NCBI GenBank assembly: GCA_020632955.1
Contig: JACKEO010000018.1
Location: 1-64,000 of the forward strand
Source: Alphaproteobacteria bacterium
GTDB lineage: Bacteria; Myxococcota_A; UBA796; GCA-2862545
Length of the DNA stretch: 64,000 nt
Direction of reading: 5' to 3'
Part shown: positions 39,040 to 48,077 of the stretch, in pieces
Position numbering within the stretch: the first letter of the stretch is position 1
Layout of the letters: the number at the start of each line of letters is the position of its first letter
The notes under the pieces: model-generated
The model's input: the letters and a program-made list of their open reading frames with translations, nothing else
What the model was told of the DNA's origin: nothing
The model's database searches: none
Program-made: the position numbers and the translations under genes

Positions 39040-39903
39040 ATGGAGCTGGACCTGCCAGGGGCGCCGCTCGCGTGGAGCGCGGCGTGGCTGGAGCGCGGGG
39101 AGGGGCATGGGCCCGGCCCCCGGGTGCGTCCGCGTCGGGACCGGTGGCGCCTCGATCCGGCGCTCGTGACGCTGGCCCGCGACCAGGGCCTGCTGCCGCT
39201 CGGGTACGCGCCCGCTCGCCTGGGTGTGGTGGACGCGCCGCGGGTGCTCGTCACGATGGATGTGGACGCCCAGGGGCCGGTGGTGGGCGATGCCTACGTG
39301 GCGGCCGTGGCGCGGGCCGGGGGCACGCCGTGGCTCCTGCCGTCCGGGCCGGCGGACCCGGGGGCGCTGCTCGACGCGGCGGATGCCGTGGTGGTGACGG
39401 GGGGCGCCTTCGACATCCACCCGCGCCACTACGGCAGGGAGGTGCAGGGCCGCCTCGACCGCGTGGACGAGGACCGCACCGGCCTCGAGCTCGCGCTGTG
39501 CCGCGCGGCCCTGGACCGCGGGGTGCCTGTGCTGGGGGTGTGCGGGGGGCTGCAGGCCCTCGCGGTGGCGGCCGGCGGCACGCTGATCCTGGACCTGCCG
39601 TCCGAGCCGTCGCACGAGCAGCCCACCGACCCGGCGGAGCCCTGGCACGCCGTGGCGCTCGACGCGCCGATGGCGGACTGGCTGGGCCCCGAGGTGCAGG
39701 TGAACTCCACCCACCACCAGGCGGTGGACGACCCGGGCGACCTGACCGTGGTGGGGAGGTCCCCCGAGGGCGTGGTGGAGGCGGCCCGTGCGCCGCTCCA
39801 TCCCTTCGCCGTGGGCGTGCAGTGGCACCCCGAGCTGCTGGGCGACGATCGCCTCTACCGGCGCCTCGTGCTCGCGGCCGCGGCGCGGTGTCGGAGCTGC
39901 TGA
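39040..39903 (+). CDS. Class I glutamine amidotransferase, PuuD/peptidase C26-like
   Basis: A 287-residue protein with an unusual ~65-residue N-terminal extension, followed by a class I amidotransferase domain. That domain shows GGAFDIHPRHYG, the nucleophile Cys in VPVLGVCGGLQALAVAAGGTL, STHHQAVDD, and the His-Glu pair in VGVQWHPELL. This is the gamma-glutamyl-GABA hydrolase/PuuD pattern, in which gamma-glutamyl bonds of small molecules are cleaved. The nucleophile elbow reads CGG instead of the usual CRG. The ATG has GAGG upstream. It is convergent, 12 bp from the PEGA lipoprotein gene. Confidence 0.85.
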   Translation: MELDLPGAPLAWSAAWLERGEGHGPGPRVRPRRDRWRLDPALVTLARDQGLLPLGYAPARLGVVDAPRVLVTMDVDAQGPVVGDAYVAAVARAGGTPWLLPSGPADPGALLDAADAVVVTGGAFDIHPRHYGREVQGRLDRVDEDRTGLELALCRAALDRGVPVLGVCGGLQALAVAAGGTLILDLPSEPSHEQPTDPAEPWHAVALDAPMADWLGPEVQVNSTHHQAVDDPGDLTVVGRSPEGVVEAARAPLHPFAVGVQWHPELLGDDRLYRRLVLAAAARCRSC

Positions 39904-39915
39904 GGCGCCGGCCCG

Positions 39916-40296
39916 CTACTCCGCGTCGGTGGCCGTGCCGATGGGGCCGTGCTCGCGGACCATCAGGATGGTGACCTCCCGCCCGCCGCGCTGGAAGACG
40001 GCGCCTCCGATGTAGCGGAGCAGCCGACCCTCGGTGCGCTGCAGGTCGATGTCGACCGGGCGGTAGCCGGGGGCCTGGACGTGGACGAGCTGGGAGGGGC
40101 CCCGCCGGAAGCGGGCCAGGTGGGGCGTGACCGCCGTGGTGCCGTCGGGCAGCGTGAGCGTGGCACCGGGTGGATCGGAGACCAGGCGCACCGCGTAGGT
40201 GCACCCGCCCGCCAGCGCCGCCAGGCACAGGAGGAGGCCGGCGCGCGCCGTGCGCACCGACCTCGCTGCCCACGGGCCCGACAGGCGCGTGACCAT
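39916..40296 (-). CDS. PEGA-domain lipoprotein
   Basis: Predicted lipoprotein of 126 residues (lipobox LAALAGGC, Cys about 32). The mature part opens with VRLVSDPPGATLTLPDGTTAVTPHLARF and VHVQAPGYRPVDIDL, the PEGA beta-domain pattern found on bacterial surface proteins. The C-terminus holds VFQRGGREVTILMVREHG. The start ATG follows the ssb stop by only 4 bp, so it shares its transcript. Function unknown; PEGA domains are thought to mediate surface protein contacts. Confidence 0.82.
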   Translation of the reverse strand: MVTRLSGPWAARSVRTARAGLLLCLAALAGGCTYAVRLVSDPPGATLTLPDGTTAVTPHLARFRRGPSQLVHVQAPGYRPVDIDLQRTEGRLLRYIGGAVFQRGGREVTILMVREHGPIGTATDAE

Positions 40297-40300
40297 CGGC

Positions 40301-40777
40301 CTAGAACGGGATGTCGTCGTCGCCGCCGTCGTAGCCGCCGCCGCCACCACCACCGCCGCCGCCGCCGCCGCCGCCGCTGCTGCCACCCTCGTAGCCGCCG
40401 CCCGAGCTGTAGCCGCCGTCGTCGTAGCCACCGCCGCCACCGCCGCCGTCACGGCCGCCGAGGAAGAAGACCGAGTCGGCCACCACCTCGGTGGAGTACT
40501 TGTCGTTGCCGTCGCGATCCTGCCACTTGCGCGTCTGCAGGCGGCCCTCGACGTAGAGCTGCCGACCCTTCTTGCAGAAGCGGGCCACGTTGTCGGCCGT
40601 GCGACCGAAGACGACCACCGAGTGCCACTCGGTGTGGTCGCCCCAGTTGCCGTCGCGATCCTTGCGGCGCTCGGTGGTGGCGATGCGCAGGTTCGCGACG
40701 CTGCTGCCGGACTGGGTGGGGCGGACCTCGGGATCGCGCCCGAGGTTGCCGACGAGGATGACCTTGTTGACCGTCAT
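40301..40777 (-). CDS. ssb: Single-stranded DNA-binding protein
   Basis: SSB of 158 residues. The OB fold is complete (MTVNKVILVGNLGRDPEVR, ATTERRKDRDGNWGDHTEWHSVVVFGRTADNVARFCKKG, LYVEGRLQTRKWQDRDGNDKYSTEVVAD). It is followed by a Gly-rich linker of about 40 residues, including two near-uninterrupted Gly stretches, and the acidic DDDIPF tip that recruits partner proteins. GGAGG lies 5 bases before the ATG. It precedes a PEGA lipoprotein gene, an unusual neighbour for ssb. Confidence 0.97.
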   Translation of the reverse strand: MTVNKVILVGNLGRDPEVRPTQSGSSVANLRIATTERRKDRDGNWGDHTEWHSVVVFGRTADNVARFCKKGRQLYVEGRLQTRKWQDRDGNDKYSTEVVADSVFFLGGRDGGGGGGGYDDGGYSSGGGYEGGSSGGGGGGGGGGGGGGYDGGDDDIPF

Positions 40778-40903
40778 GGATGCCTCCGGGGAACGGCGGG
40801 AGGATAACGGTCGGTGCAGGGGGCGGAGGACCATCGCCGGCCGATTTCCGTCCGCCCCCGTGATCGTGCCGCTGCGACCGCGATCCGCCCTCCGAGGAAG
40901 CCC

Positions 40904-41113
40904 GTGACCGCTCCGTCCCCCCCGCTGCTGCGTCCCTGTCCCACCTGCGGGACCCCGGCCTCCGTGGCCCGCGACAACCCGGATCGACCCTTCTGTTCGG
41001 CGCGGTGTCGCACCCGCGACCTCATGTCCTGGCTGGACGAGGACTACCGGATCCCCGGCCCGCCGGTGGACCCGGAGGCCATCGCCCCCACCACGTCCCG
41101 CGACGAGGACTGA
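40904..41113 (+). CDS. yacG: DNA gyrase inhibitor YacG (zinc-ribbon)
   Basis: A 69-residue YacG-family protein. The zinc site is a four-Cys pair set (RPCPTCGTPAS and PFCSARCRTRDLMSWLDEDYRIPG), and the second block is nearly diagnostic of YacG. E. coli YacG binds and inhibits DNA gyrase. The GTG start has GAGGAAG just upstream. It is divergent from ssb (about 126 bp) and ends 11 bp from the convergent protease gene. Confidence 0.9.
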   Translation: MTAPSPPLLRPCPTCGTPASVARDNPDRPFCSARCRTRDLMSWLDEDYRIPGPPVDPEAIAPTTSRDED

Positions 41114-41124
41114 TCGACCCGGGC

Positions 41125-41979
41125 TCAGCGGGGCGGCAGCAGCACCGCCACGCCGTCCTCGCGCCGCGCCACCGCGCCGTCGACCCGTTCGAGGACGTCG
41201 CCCGCGCGCAGGCCCAGCCACGCGCCCTCCCCGGGCTCCTGCACCCGCCATCCGCCCTCGACGGGCAGCAGGTCGAGCGTCCCGGACGGCGGGGGCGGGT
41301 GCGCCTGCGCGAGCAGCGTGCGGACGTCGTCGACGGGCAGGACGAGGCCGGCGCCCCCGAGCTCTCCCGCCTCGGAGGACCCGGCCTGCACGATGCCCAC
41401 GAGGCGACCCTGGGCGTCGAGGGCCGGCCCGCCCGACATCCCGCGAGCCACGGGCGCGTCCACCAGCAGCAGCTCCCGGGCCGCCGACCCGGGCAGCGCG
41501 CGCACCACGCGACCCGTCACGGTGCCGGCCCGACGCTCCAGGGCGTGGTCTCCCGGGAAGCCCACCAGCGTGACCTCGCCGTCCGCGCCGTCGCCGAGGA
41601 CGACCGGGGTCCGCGCCGCGTCCGGCGCCAGCGGCAGCCACGCCAGGTCGGCCTCGGCGTGGGCGCGGATCGCCTGCGGGTCGAGCACCGCGAGCTCCCG
41701 GTCCTCGGCGTCCAGCACCTGGATCGAGCGTGCGCCGGCCACCACGTGCAGGCAGGTGACCACTCCGGGCGGGTCGGCCACCACCACCCCGGCGCCCGTG
41801 CCCGTGTGCACCCCGCCGCGGCCGGGCCCGGCCACCCCCAGCCACGCCCATGTGCGGGCCAGCGGCAGGGCGGTGGCCTCGCGCTTCACCCGCAGGTGCA
41901 CCACGGCCGCGTCGGCGTGCGCGCGCGGCGGCTCCTCCGCGAGGGCGGGGCCCCCCAGGGCGAGCGCGAGGAGGATCAC
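41125..41979 (-). CDS. Secreted trypsin-like serine protease with PDZ-like tail
   Basis: Exported 284-residue protease. A signal peptide (ILLALALGGPALA) precedes a trypsin/HtrA-like fold with His in VVTCLHVVAG, Asp in EADLAWLPL and Ser in ARGMSGGPALDAQG, so the triad looks complete. The C-terminal 50 residues (GAWLGLRAGDVLERVDGAVARREDG) resemble the second half of a PDZ domain, shorter than usual for HtrA. GTG overlaps the adenosine deaminase stop by four bases. The odd coupling to a purine gene gives no clue to the substrate. Confidence 0.85.
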   Translation of the reverse strand: MILLALALGGPALAEEPPRAHADAAVVHLRVKREATALPLARTWAWLGVAGPGRGGVHTGTGAGVVVADPPGVVTCLHVVAGARSIQVLDAEDRELAVLDPQAIRAHAEADLAWLPLAPDAARTPVVLGDGADGEVTLVGFPGDHALERRAGTVTGRVVRALPGSAARELLLVDAPVARGMSGGPALDAQGRLVGIVQAGSSEAGELGGAGLVLPVDDVRTLLAQAHPPPPSGTLDLLPVEGGWRVQEPGEGAWLGLRAGDVLERVDGAVARREDGVAVLLPPR

Positions 41980-43220
41980 CGCGACAGCCCGCGCTTGTCG
42001 GTGTCCATGCCGTGCTGCGCGGCCACGCGGTCGAAGGTGTCGATCACCTGGCGCACGTAGGCCCGCTTCTCCAGGTAGGAGCCCGGGAAGAAGCTGCGCT
42101 TGAAGCCGTGCAGGATGACGTTGCGCAGCTCGTGGGGCGCGAGCTGGAAGCGGTTGGCCGCCTTGAGCAGCTCGTCGGTGCAGGTGGTGCGGCTGACCAG
42201 CCGGTTGTCGGTGCAGATGGTGACGCTGAGGCGCTCGCGCACCATGCGTCCGAAGGGGTGGTCCTCCACGCGGCGCAGGTGCGGCATGGTCTGCATGTTC
42301 GAGGTGATGCACACCTCCACCATGATGCGCCGGTCGGCGATGTACTCGGCGAGGTGCTGCACGTAGCGGCGGGGCTCCTCGTCGTCCCCGGCCACCGCCT
42401 CCCACTCGAACAGCCGCGTGCCGTGGCCGATGCGGTCGGCGTGCAGCTTGGTGATCGCCTGGAAGATGGACTCGGGGCCGTAGGCCTCGCCGGCGTGCAC
42501 GGTCTTCTTCAGGAAGTGGCGGTGGGCGAACTCGTAGGCGGCGATGTGGTCGGCGGCCGGGTGGCCGGCCTCGGCCCCGGCGAGGTCGAAGCCCACGATG
42601 GGCAGCCCGATGCGGTCGCGCGCGTCCACGAGCTGCCGCGCGAGGGTGAGCGAGGCGGCGCCGTAGACCTCGGCGGCGGGCCAGCCGCGGGTCACCGCCA
42701 TGAGGTCGGCGAAGTAGGGCCCGAAGCCGGCGGTGAACATGCGCATCGCGCAGGCGATGAGGCCGTAGCGGAAGGGCGGCTCCATGCCGGTGATCACGGC
42801 CTCGGTGGCCTCGTGCTCCCGCCGTGCGCGGTCGAGGCCCCGGTCCACCGCCACGAGCACCTCGTCGAGGGACAGGCCCGGGTGGACGTGGAGCTGCGGG
42901 GCGAAGCGCACCTCGAGGTAGCGGGTGCCCTCGGCGAGGCAGTCCTGCGCCAGCTCGTAGGCCGCGCGCTCCAGCGCCTCGGGGGTGCGGAGCACGGCGC
43001 AGGTGTACGCGAAGCCGTGCAGGTAGTCGGGCAGGTCGCGGTAGCTCTCCTTGAAGACGAGCTCCTGCAGGCCCTCCTCCGTGTCGGAGGGCAGCGCCAC
43101 GCCCTGCTCCCGGGCCAGCTCGATGAGCGTGCCCAGCCTCAGCGAGCCGTCGAGGTGGCAGTGCAGGTCGGTCTTCGGGAGCGCGGCGAGCAGCGCGCGG
43201 TCGTAGGGCGGGTGGGCCAC
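41976..43220 (-). CDS. add: Adenosine deaminase
   Basis: Zinc-dependent 414-residue amidohydrolase converting adenosine to inosine. Metal and catalytic motifs are present: KTDLHCHLDGS (HxH), the catalytic HAGEAYGP, ADRIGHGTRL, CITSNMQT and ICTDNRLVSRTTCTDE with the metal Asp. It is longer than E. coli Add (333), with an internal extension after GHGTRL (FEWEAVAGDDEEPRRYVQHLA), as in several bacterial homologues. The start is GTG with GGAGG 5 bases upstream. Confidence 0.92.
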   Translation of the reverse strand: MAHPPYDRALLAALPKTDLHCHLDGSLRLGTLIELAREQGVALPSDTEEGLQELVFKESYRDLPDYLHGFAYTCAVLRTPEALERAAYELAQDCLAEGTRYLEVRFAPQLHVHPGLSLDEVLVAVDRGLDRARREHEATEAVITGMEPPFRYGLIACAMRMFTAGFGPYFADLMAVTRGWPAAEVYGAASLTLARQLVDARDRIGLPIVGFDLAGAEAGHPAADHIAAYEFAHRHFLKKTVHAGEAYGPESIFQAITKLHADRIGHGTRLFEWEAVAGDDEEPRRYVQHLAEYIADRRIMVEVCITSNMQTMPHLRRVEDHPFGRMVRERLSVTICTDNRLVSRTTCTDELLKAANRFQLAPHELRNVILHGFKRSFFPGSYLEKRAYVRQVIDTFDRVAAQHGMDTDKRGLSR

Positions 43221-43470
43221 CGGTCCTCCGGTCCAGGAGGTCCCCTACCTGCGCGGGCCGGGCGCGACGACCCCGCGGACAGCGTGAGGGACGCCTCGCG
43301 GAAGCGGGCGTCGCAGGCGGAAGGGGGCGCGATGTTCGATGACGTGCTTGAAAGGGATCGCCGGGGGAGCTACCACCGCGGCGAGGCGCGCGGGGACAGG
43401 ATCGTCGGCCCGCTTCCCGCAGGGCGGGACCCTCCCCCAGCACCCCCTCCGCGCCACCTTGGAGTCGATC

Positions 43471-43848
43471 GTGGAGCTGCCCCAGTCCATTCGTGAGAGC
43501 CTCGTGAACGACCTCGAGGAGTTCCTCTCCAACCTGCCCGATGATCCCGACGCCGAGATGGTGTCCAACTTCATCCTCGAGCAGCTCGAGATCTACGCCG
43601 AGGACCACGGCATCGAGGACATCGTCGTCGGGCTGGAGGAGTCCGGCTCCCTCGACGGTGCGCTGCGCGACGAGCTCGAGAGCGAGATGTCGTCCAACGA
43701 CGACTTCGAGTTCACCGAGGAGGAGTGCATCGACCTGCTCGAGACGATGTGCGACATCGAGTGGGTCGAGGACGAGGACGAGCTCGAGCCGGAGGAGGAA
43801 GAGGAAGAAGAGGACGAGGACGAGGCCGACGCCTCCGAGGACGAGTGA
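43471..43848 (+). CDS. Acidic hypothetical protein
   Basis: Unrecognised 125-residue protein, strongly acidic throughout. Helical segments (SIRESLVNDLEEFLSNLPDD, MVSNFILEQLEIYAEDHG, LRDELESEM) are followed by a C-terminal run of about 25 Glu/Asp with few other residues. GTG at 43471 is preferred because GGAG lies 6 bases upstream and the sequence becomes helical there; in-frame upstream codons would add an Arg/Gly-rich low-complexity stretch. The acidic tail could bind basic proteins or shield DNA-binding partners; no family is recognised. The region upstream (43221-43470) shows nothing else. Confidence 0.7.
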   Translation: MELPQSIRESLVNDLEEFLSNLPDDPDAEMVSNFILEQLEIYAEDHGIEDIVVGLEESGSLDGALRDELESEMSSNDDFEFTEEECIDLLETMCDIEWVEDEDELEPEEEEEEEDEDEADASEDE

Positions 43849-44060
43849 TCCCGGCGCGGGTCGTGCTCCGTACGCCCTCCGCCTCCCTCCGTGTCCACCG
43901 TGGTTCCCCCCGACCTGTCCCGTCCCGGCCCGACCCTCGCACGTCTCCCGCAGGGGTCCGCCGGCCGCTGCAGGGTCTCGCGACGCACCCCCTCCGGCCC
44001 GCCACGATCGCCGAAGTGACGCCAGCCAGGGGATCGTGGGGTGAGCCGCCCACGTCCGTC

Positions 44061-44090
44061 TTGCGTTCGCCGCGCCGCCTCCATTAGACA
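44061..44090 (+). promoter_or_regulatory. Possible sigma-70-type promoter of the SNF2 operon
   Basis: TTGCGT (44061-44066) and TAGACA (44085-44090) are 18 bases apart, about 30 bases before the SNF2 helicase start, in the only AT-leaning patch of the 271-bp gap. The rest of the gap (43849-44060) is C-rich with no gene seen. Matching is partial and no transcript evidence exists. Confidence 0.3.
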
Positions 44091-44119
44091 AGGCTGGACG
44101 TGGTGGGCGTGGAGCGTGG

Positions 44120-46957
44120 ATGGGTCGGCTTCAGGCGACCTGGTGTGCGACGGAGACCTCCGGTGAGCTCTTCTTCTGGAGCGCCGAGGGTCCCGTGGAC
44201 GCCGCGGTCGCCGACGAGCTGCCCGAGCTCCGCGATCACGTCGACGAGGCCCAGATCCGGCCGATCGTCGTGCGCGGGCCGCCCCTGCGCCGGCGCAAGA
44301 CCGAGGGCTACGTCGCCCCCCTCGACCGGGTGCTCCCGCTCCTGACGGCCCTGCGCAACGACCCCACGCTTGCAGACAGTGTGCGTGCCTGGTCGGTGGC
44401 CGCGCTCTTCGGGCTGGAGCTGGCGGCGCGGCAGGCCGTGGTGCCGTCGGTGGGCGAGGGCACGGCCCGGTGGCGGGCCCTGGTCCACCGCCGCGACGAC
44501 CGTGCCCGCCTGCAGTCCCTGGCCGAGGCGCTGCCCGTCAGCGCCCGCCTCACGCCCACGCGCGACCACGGTCCGGTGCGCATCCCCACGGGCGACGTGG
44601 CGGTGCGCGGCTTCCTCGATGCCATCGTCGATTGCCTCTATCGGACGGGCACGTGGCCGGGCCCGGCGCGCGGGTGGGTGCTGGAGCTGGGCGACGCGCT
44701 CCGGGGCACCGACCCCGCCTTCCGCCCGCGCGATGCGCGCAGCCAGGGCATCCCGGCGAAGCTGGCGGCGTGGTCGGCGGGCGACGGGGCCGTGGGCCTG
44801 CGGCTGGGCATGACCCTGAGCCTCCCGCCCGACACCGACGGCCGCTTCCGCCTCGGCTTCTGGATGCACCCCAGCGACGATCCCGGTCAGCGGGTGCCGC
44901 TCGACGACGCCTGGCAGGCCGGCGAGAGCCTCCAGCTCGGCGAGCGCACCCACGCCCACCCGGCCTTCTCGGCGCTGCGCGGCCTGGCCCGGGGCAAGCG
45001 GATCTTCCCCCCCCTGGCGGCCGCGCTGTCGGGGCGGGTGCCGTCCGGGCTCACCTGGGGACCCACGGATGCGTGGCGCTTCCTGGCCGAGGGGCTGCAG
45101 CCCCTGCTGGACGCGGGCTTCGAGGTGGAGGTCCCCGAGGCCTTCAGTGACGCGGGCACGCAGCGCATGCGGGCGCGCCTGCGGGTGGAGGCCCAGCCGG
45201 ACGGGCTCAACCTCGGCGAGCTGCTCACCTACCGGTGGGAGGTGGTGGTCGGTGATCTCGTCCTGTCGGGCGAGGAGTTCGCGGAGCTGCTCGCCAGCGG
45301 CCAGCCCATCGTCCGCTTCCGTGGCAGCTGGGTCCTCATCGATCCGGCCGAGGTGGAGAAGCTGCCCGAGGGGCTGCCCCGGGAGGGCACGCTGGACGCC
45401 GCCGAGGCGCTGCGGGCCGTGCTCACCGGCCAGCACGAGGGCGTGCCGGTGGTCGCCGACGCGGGCCTCGACCTGCTCCTCGACGCCCTGCGCTCTCCGC
45501 CCGAGCGCCCCGTTCCCGAGGCCCTGCAGGCCACGCTGCGGCCCTACCAGAAGGTGGGCCTGAGCTGGCTGGCCTGCCTCGGCGACCTCGGCCTGGGGGC
45601 CTGTCTCGCCGACGACATGGGCCTGGGCAAGACCGTGCAGCTCATCGCCCACGTGGTCGACCGCCGCGCGCGGGGGGCCGACAAGCCCTGCCTCGTGGTG
45701 TGCCCCACCTCCGTGCTGGGGAACTGGATCCGGGAGCTCGGGCGCTTCGCCCCGCACCTCACCGTGTCGCGCCACCACGGCCTCGACCGCGATCTGGCGC
45801 AGGCCACGCGCGCCGACGTGGTGCTCACCACCTACGGCCTGCTCGCCCGCGACGTCGACGCCCTGTCGGAGGTGGCCTGGGACGTGGTGGCCCTCGACGA
45901 GGCCCAGGCCATCAAGAACCCCGACAGCCGGCGGGCCCAGGCGGCCTCCCGGCTCGACGCCCGCCACCGGGTGGCCATGTCGGGCACGCCCGTGGAGAAC
46001 CGCCTCGAAGAGCTGTGGTCGCTCATGCGCTTCCTCATCCCGGGGCTGCTGGGCACCCGCGCGCACTTCCACCGCACCGTGGCCATCCCGGTGGAGCGCT
46101 TCGGCGACGAGGAGGTGGCCTGGCGGCTCAAGGCCGGCGTCTCCCCCTTCCTCCTGCGCCGCGTCAAGACCGACCCCGACGTGGCCAGCGACCTGCCCGA
46201 CAAGGTGGAGCGCCACGAGTTCTGCGCGCTCACCGCCGAGCAGGCCGCGCTCTACCGCGACGTCAGCGAGGAGCACCTCGTCCGCATCGCCGAGGCCCAG
46301 ATCTCCGAGCGCCGCGGCCACGTGCTGGCGATGCTCACGGCCCTCAAGCAGATCTGCAACCACCCCGCCCACTACCTCAAGGAGGAGGGTCCGCTGGAGG
46401 GCCGCTCGGGCAAGCTCGAGCGGGCCACCGAGCTGCTCGAGCAGGTGCTGGAGCTGGGCGATCGCGCCATCGTCTTCACGCAGTACCGCGAGATGGGCGA
46501 CCGGCTGAAGCGCCACCTGGGCGAGGCCTTCGAGGTGGAGGTGCCCTTCCTGCACGGCGGCGTGGCCAGCCACGCCCGCGACGAGATGGTGCGGCGCTTC
46601 CAGGAGGACGACGACGTGCCCCTGCTGCTGGTGAGCCTGCGCGCCGGCGGCACCGGCCTCAACCTCACGCGCGCCACCCACGTGCTGCACTACGACCGCT
46701 GGTGGAATCCGGCGGTGGAGGACCAGGCCACCGATCGCGCCTACCGCATCGGCCAGCACCGCAACGTCCAGGTCCACAAGTTCGTCTGCCAGGGCACCCT
46801 CGAGGAGCGCATCGACGCCCTGCTCGACGAGAAGCGCAGCCTGGCGGAGTCGGTGGTGGGCAACGGCGAGCGGCTGGTGGCCGACCTCGACGACGCCGCC
46901 CTGCGCGCCCTCGTCTCGCTGGGCGACGACGCCCTCGTCGAGGAGAGCGCCGCATGA
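44120..46957 (+). CDS. SNF2/RapA-type helicase
   Basis: A 945-residue SWI2/SNF2 ATPase. The N-terminal ~460 residues include the bacterial SNF2-associated region (LNLGELLTYRWEVVVGD and RFRGSWVLIDP). The motor has Walker A DDMGLGKTVQ (about 499), CPTSVLGNWIRE, the DEAQ box (about 593), MSGTPVENRLEELWSL, KQICNHPAHY, VFTQYREMGD, LHGGV, LVSLRAGGTGLNLT and RAYRIGQ. Bacterial SNF2 proteins of this type are typically encoded next to a SWIM zinc-finger protein, as here. The ATG has GGAG 5 bases upstream. It presumably remodels DNA-protein or RNA polymerase complexes. Confidence 0.93.
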   Translation: MGRLQATWCATETSGELFFWSAEGPVDAAVADELPELRDHVDEAQIRPIVVRGPPLRRRKTEGYVAPLDRVLPLLTALRNDPTLADSVRAWSVAALFGLELAARQAVVPSVGEGTARWRALVHRRDDRARLQSLAEALPVSARLTPTRDHGPVRIPTGDVAVRGFLDAIVDCLYRTGTWPGPARGWVLELGDALRGTDPAFRPRDARSQGIPAKLAAWSAGDGAVGLRLGMTLSLPPDTDGRFRLGFWMHPSDDPGQRVPLDDAWQAGESLQLGERTHAHPAFSALRGLARGKRIFPPLAAALSGRVPSGLTWGPTDAWRFLAEGLQPLLDAGFEVEVPEAFSDAGTQRMRARLRVEAQPDGLNLGELLTYRWEVVVGDLVLSGEEFAELLASGQPIVRFRGSWVLIDPAEVEKLPEGLPREGTLDAAEALRAVLTGQHEGVPVVADAGLDLLLDALRSPPERPVPEALQATLRPYQKVGLSWLACLGDLGLGACLADDMGLGKTVQLIAHVVDRRARGADKPCLVVCPTSVLGNWIRELGRFAPHLTVSRHHGLDRDLAQATRADVVLTTYGLLARDVDALSEVAWDVVALDEAQAIKNPDSRRAQAASRLDARHRVAMSGTPVENRLEELWSLMRFLIPGLLGTRAHFHRTVAIPVERFGDEEVAWRLKAGVSPFLLRRVKTDPDVASDLPDKVERHEFCALTAEQAALYRDVSEEHLVRIAEAQISERRGHVLAMLTALKQICNHPAHYLKEEGPLEGRSGKLERATELLEQVLELGDRAIVFTQYREMGDRLKRHLGEAFEVEVPFLHGGVASHARDEMVRRFQEDDDVPLLLVSLRAGGTGLNLTRATHVLHYDRWWNPAVEDQATDRAYRIGQHRNVQVHKFVCQGTLEERIDALLDEKRSLAESVVGNGERLVADLDDAALRALVSLGDDALVEESAA

Positions 46958-48066
46958 GCTGGCAGCACGCACGCGGTGCCCTCGGGGGCCAGCTGCTCCC
47001 GCCGCCCGAGGACGGCGTGGCCGTCTCCAGCCACCCGCCGGGCTGGCTGGGCAAGCGCTGGCGCGACCTGCTCGAGCGCCTCCCGCGCGACGCCGCCGAT
47101 CGCCTGAACCGCGGCCGCACCTACGCCAAGCGCGGCCGGCTGCGCGATCTCACCCTCGCCCCCGGCTGCGCGTCGGCCGAGGTCTTCTGCAGCGAGACCT
47201 TCCGGCCCACGCTGCGCATCCGCACCTTCAGCCGCCAGGAGTGGAAGGCGATCACCCGCGAGCTCGCCTCCGACCTCGACCTCATCGCCTCGCTGCTGGA
47301 GGGCGACCTGCCGGAGGGCCTGGTGGAGCGGCTGCAGGAGCGCGACATCCGCGTGGTGCCCACCCTGGAGGAGCTCGGCTTCGACTGCGACTGCGGCGAC
47401 TACGTGATGCCGTGCACCCACGTCACCACGGTCTTCCACGTGCTCGTCGACGCGCTCGACGGCGACCCCTTCCTGCTGCTCACGCTTCGGGGTCGCGATC
47501 GCGAGCAGCTGCTCTCCACCCTGCGGTCGGAGTGGGGCGACGACGCGCCGCTGCGCGAGGTGCCCGATCGGGTGGAGGAGCCGCCGCCCGAGGGGGACTG
47601 GCTGCACGCCCCGCTCCCGCTGCCCGCGCCCGCGGGCCACGTGCCCACCCAGGTGGCGGCCGGTGCCGGGCTCCGCGCCCTCGGCCCGCCGCCGGGCGAG
47701 TCCAGCCTGCTCCAGACCCTGCAGCCCCTCTACGAGTCGGCCCACGAGCGGGTGGTCGATCTGCTCGGCTCGCTGCCGGAGCGCGAGGTGCGTCGGCGTC
47801 CGCGCCCGATGGTGCCCCGGGAGCAGGGCCCGGTCGACGAGGAGGAGCCCGACGAGGAGGCGGAGGACGAGACCCTCGATCCCGCCGTGGTCAGCGAGCG
47901 CATCGTGGCGCTGATCGCCGAGCTGGAGGGCGCCACGAGCACCGAGCTGTCGGAGCAGCTCGGCCTGTCGCAGACGCGCGTGCGCTCCGAGCTGGTCGAC
48001 CTGCTCGCGCTGGGCATGGTGTATCGTCGGCAGGAAGGACCGGCGGTGCGCTGGTTCCTCGGGTGA
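46954..48066 (+). CDS. SWIM zinc-finger protein, partner of SNF2 helicase
   Basis: A 370-residue protein. The SWIM zinc finger CxC...CxH is at CDCGDYVMPCTHVTTVFHVL (about 147-166). The flanking helices (WRDLLERL, RGRTYAKRGRLRDL, WKAITRELASD) match the SWIM protein that partners bacterial SNF2 helicases. The C-terminal ~60 residues form a predicted winged helix (ATSTELSEQLGLSQTRVRSELVDLLALGMVYRR), so the protein probably binds DNA. ATG overlaps the helicase stop (ATGA), indicating coupled translation and a complex. Confidence 0.88.
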   Translation: MSWQHARGALGGQLLPPPEDGVAVSSHPPGWLGKRWRDLLERLPRDAADRLNRGRTYAKRGRLRDLTLAPGCASAEVFCSETFRPTLRIRTFSRQEWKAITRELASDLDLIASLLEGDLPEGLVERLQERDIRVVPTLEELGFDCDCGDYVMPCTHVTTVFHVLVDALDGDPFLLLTLRGRDREQLLSTLRSEWGDDAPLREVPDRVEEPPPEGDWLHAPLPLPAPAGHVPTQVAAGAGLRALGPPPGESSLLQTLQPLYESAHERVVDLLGSLPEREVRRRPRPMVPREQGPVDEEEPDEEAEDETLDPAVVSERIVALIAELEGATSTELSEQLGLSQTRVRSELVDLLALGMVYRRQEGPAVRWFLG

Positions 48067-48077
48067 GGAGGGGCAGC

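Noticed and set aside
44084..46972. 962-codon minus-strand open frame over the SNF2 helicase
   Set aside because: Shadow frame; the plus strand carries all helicase motifs.
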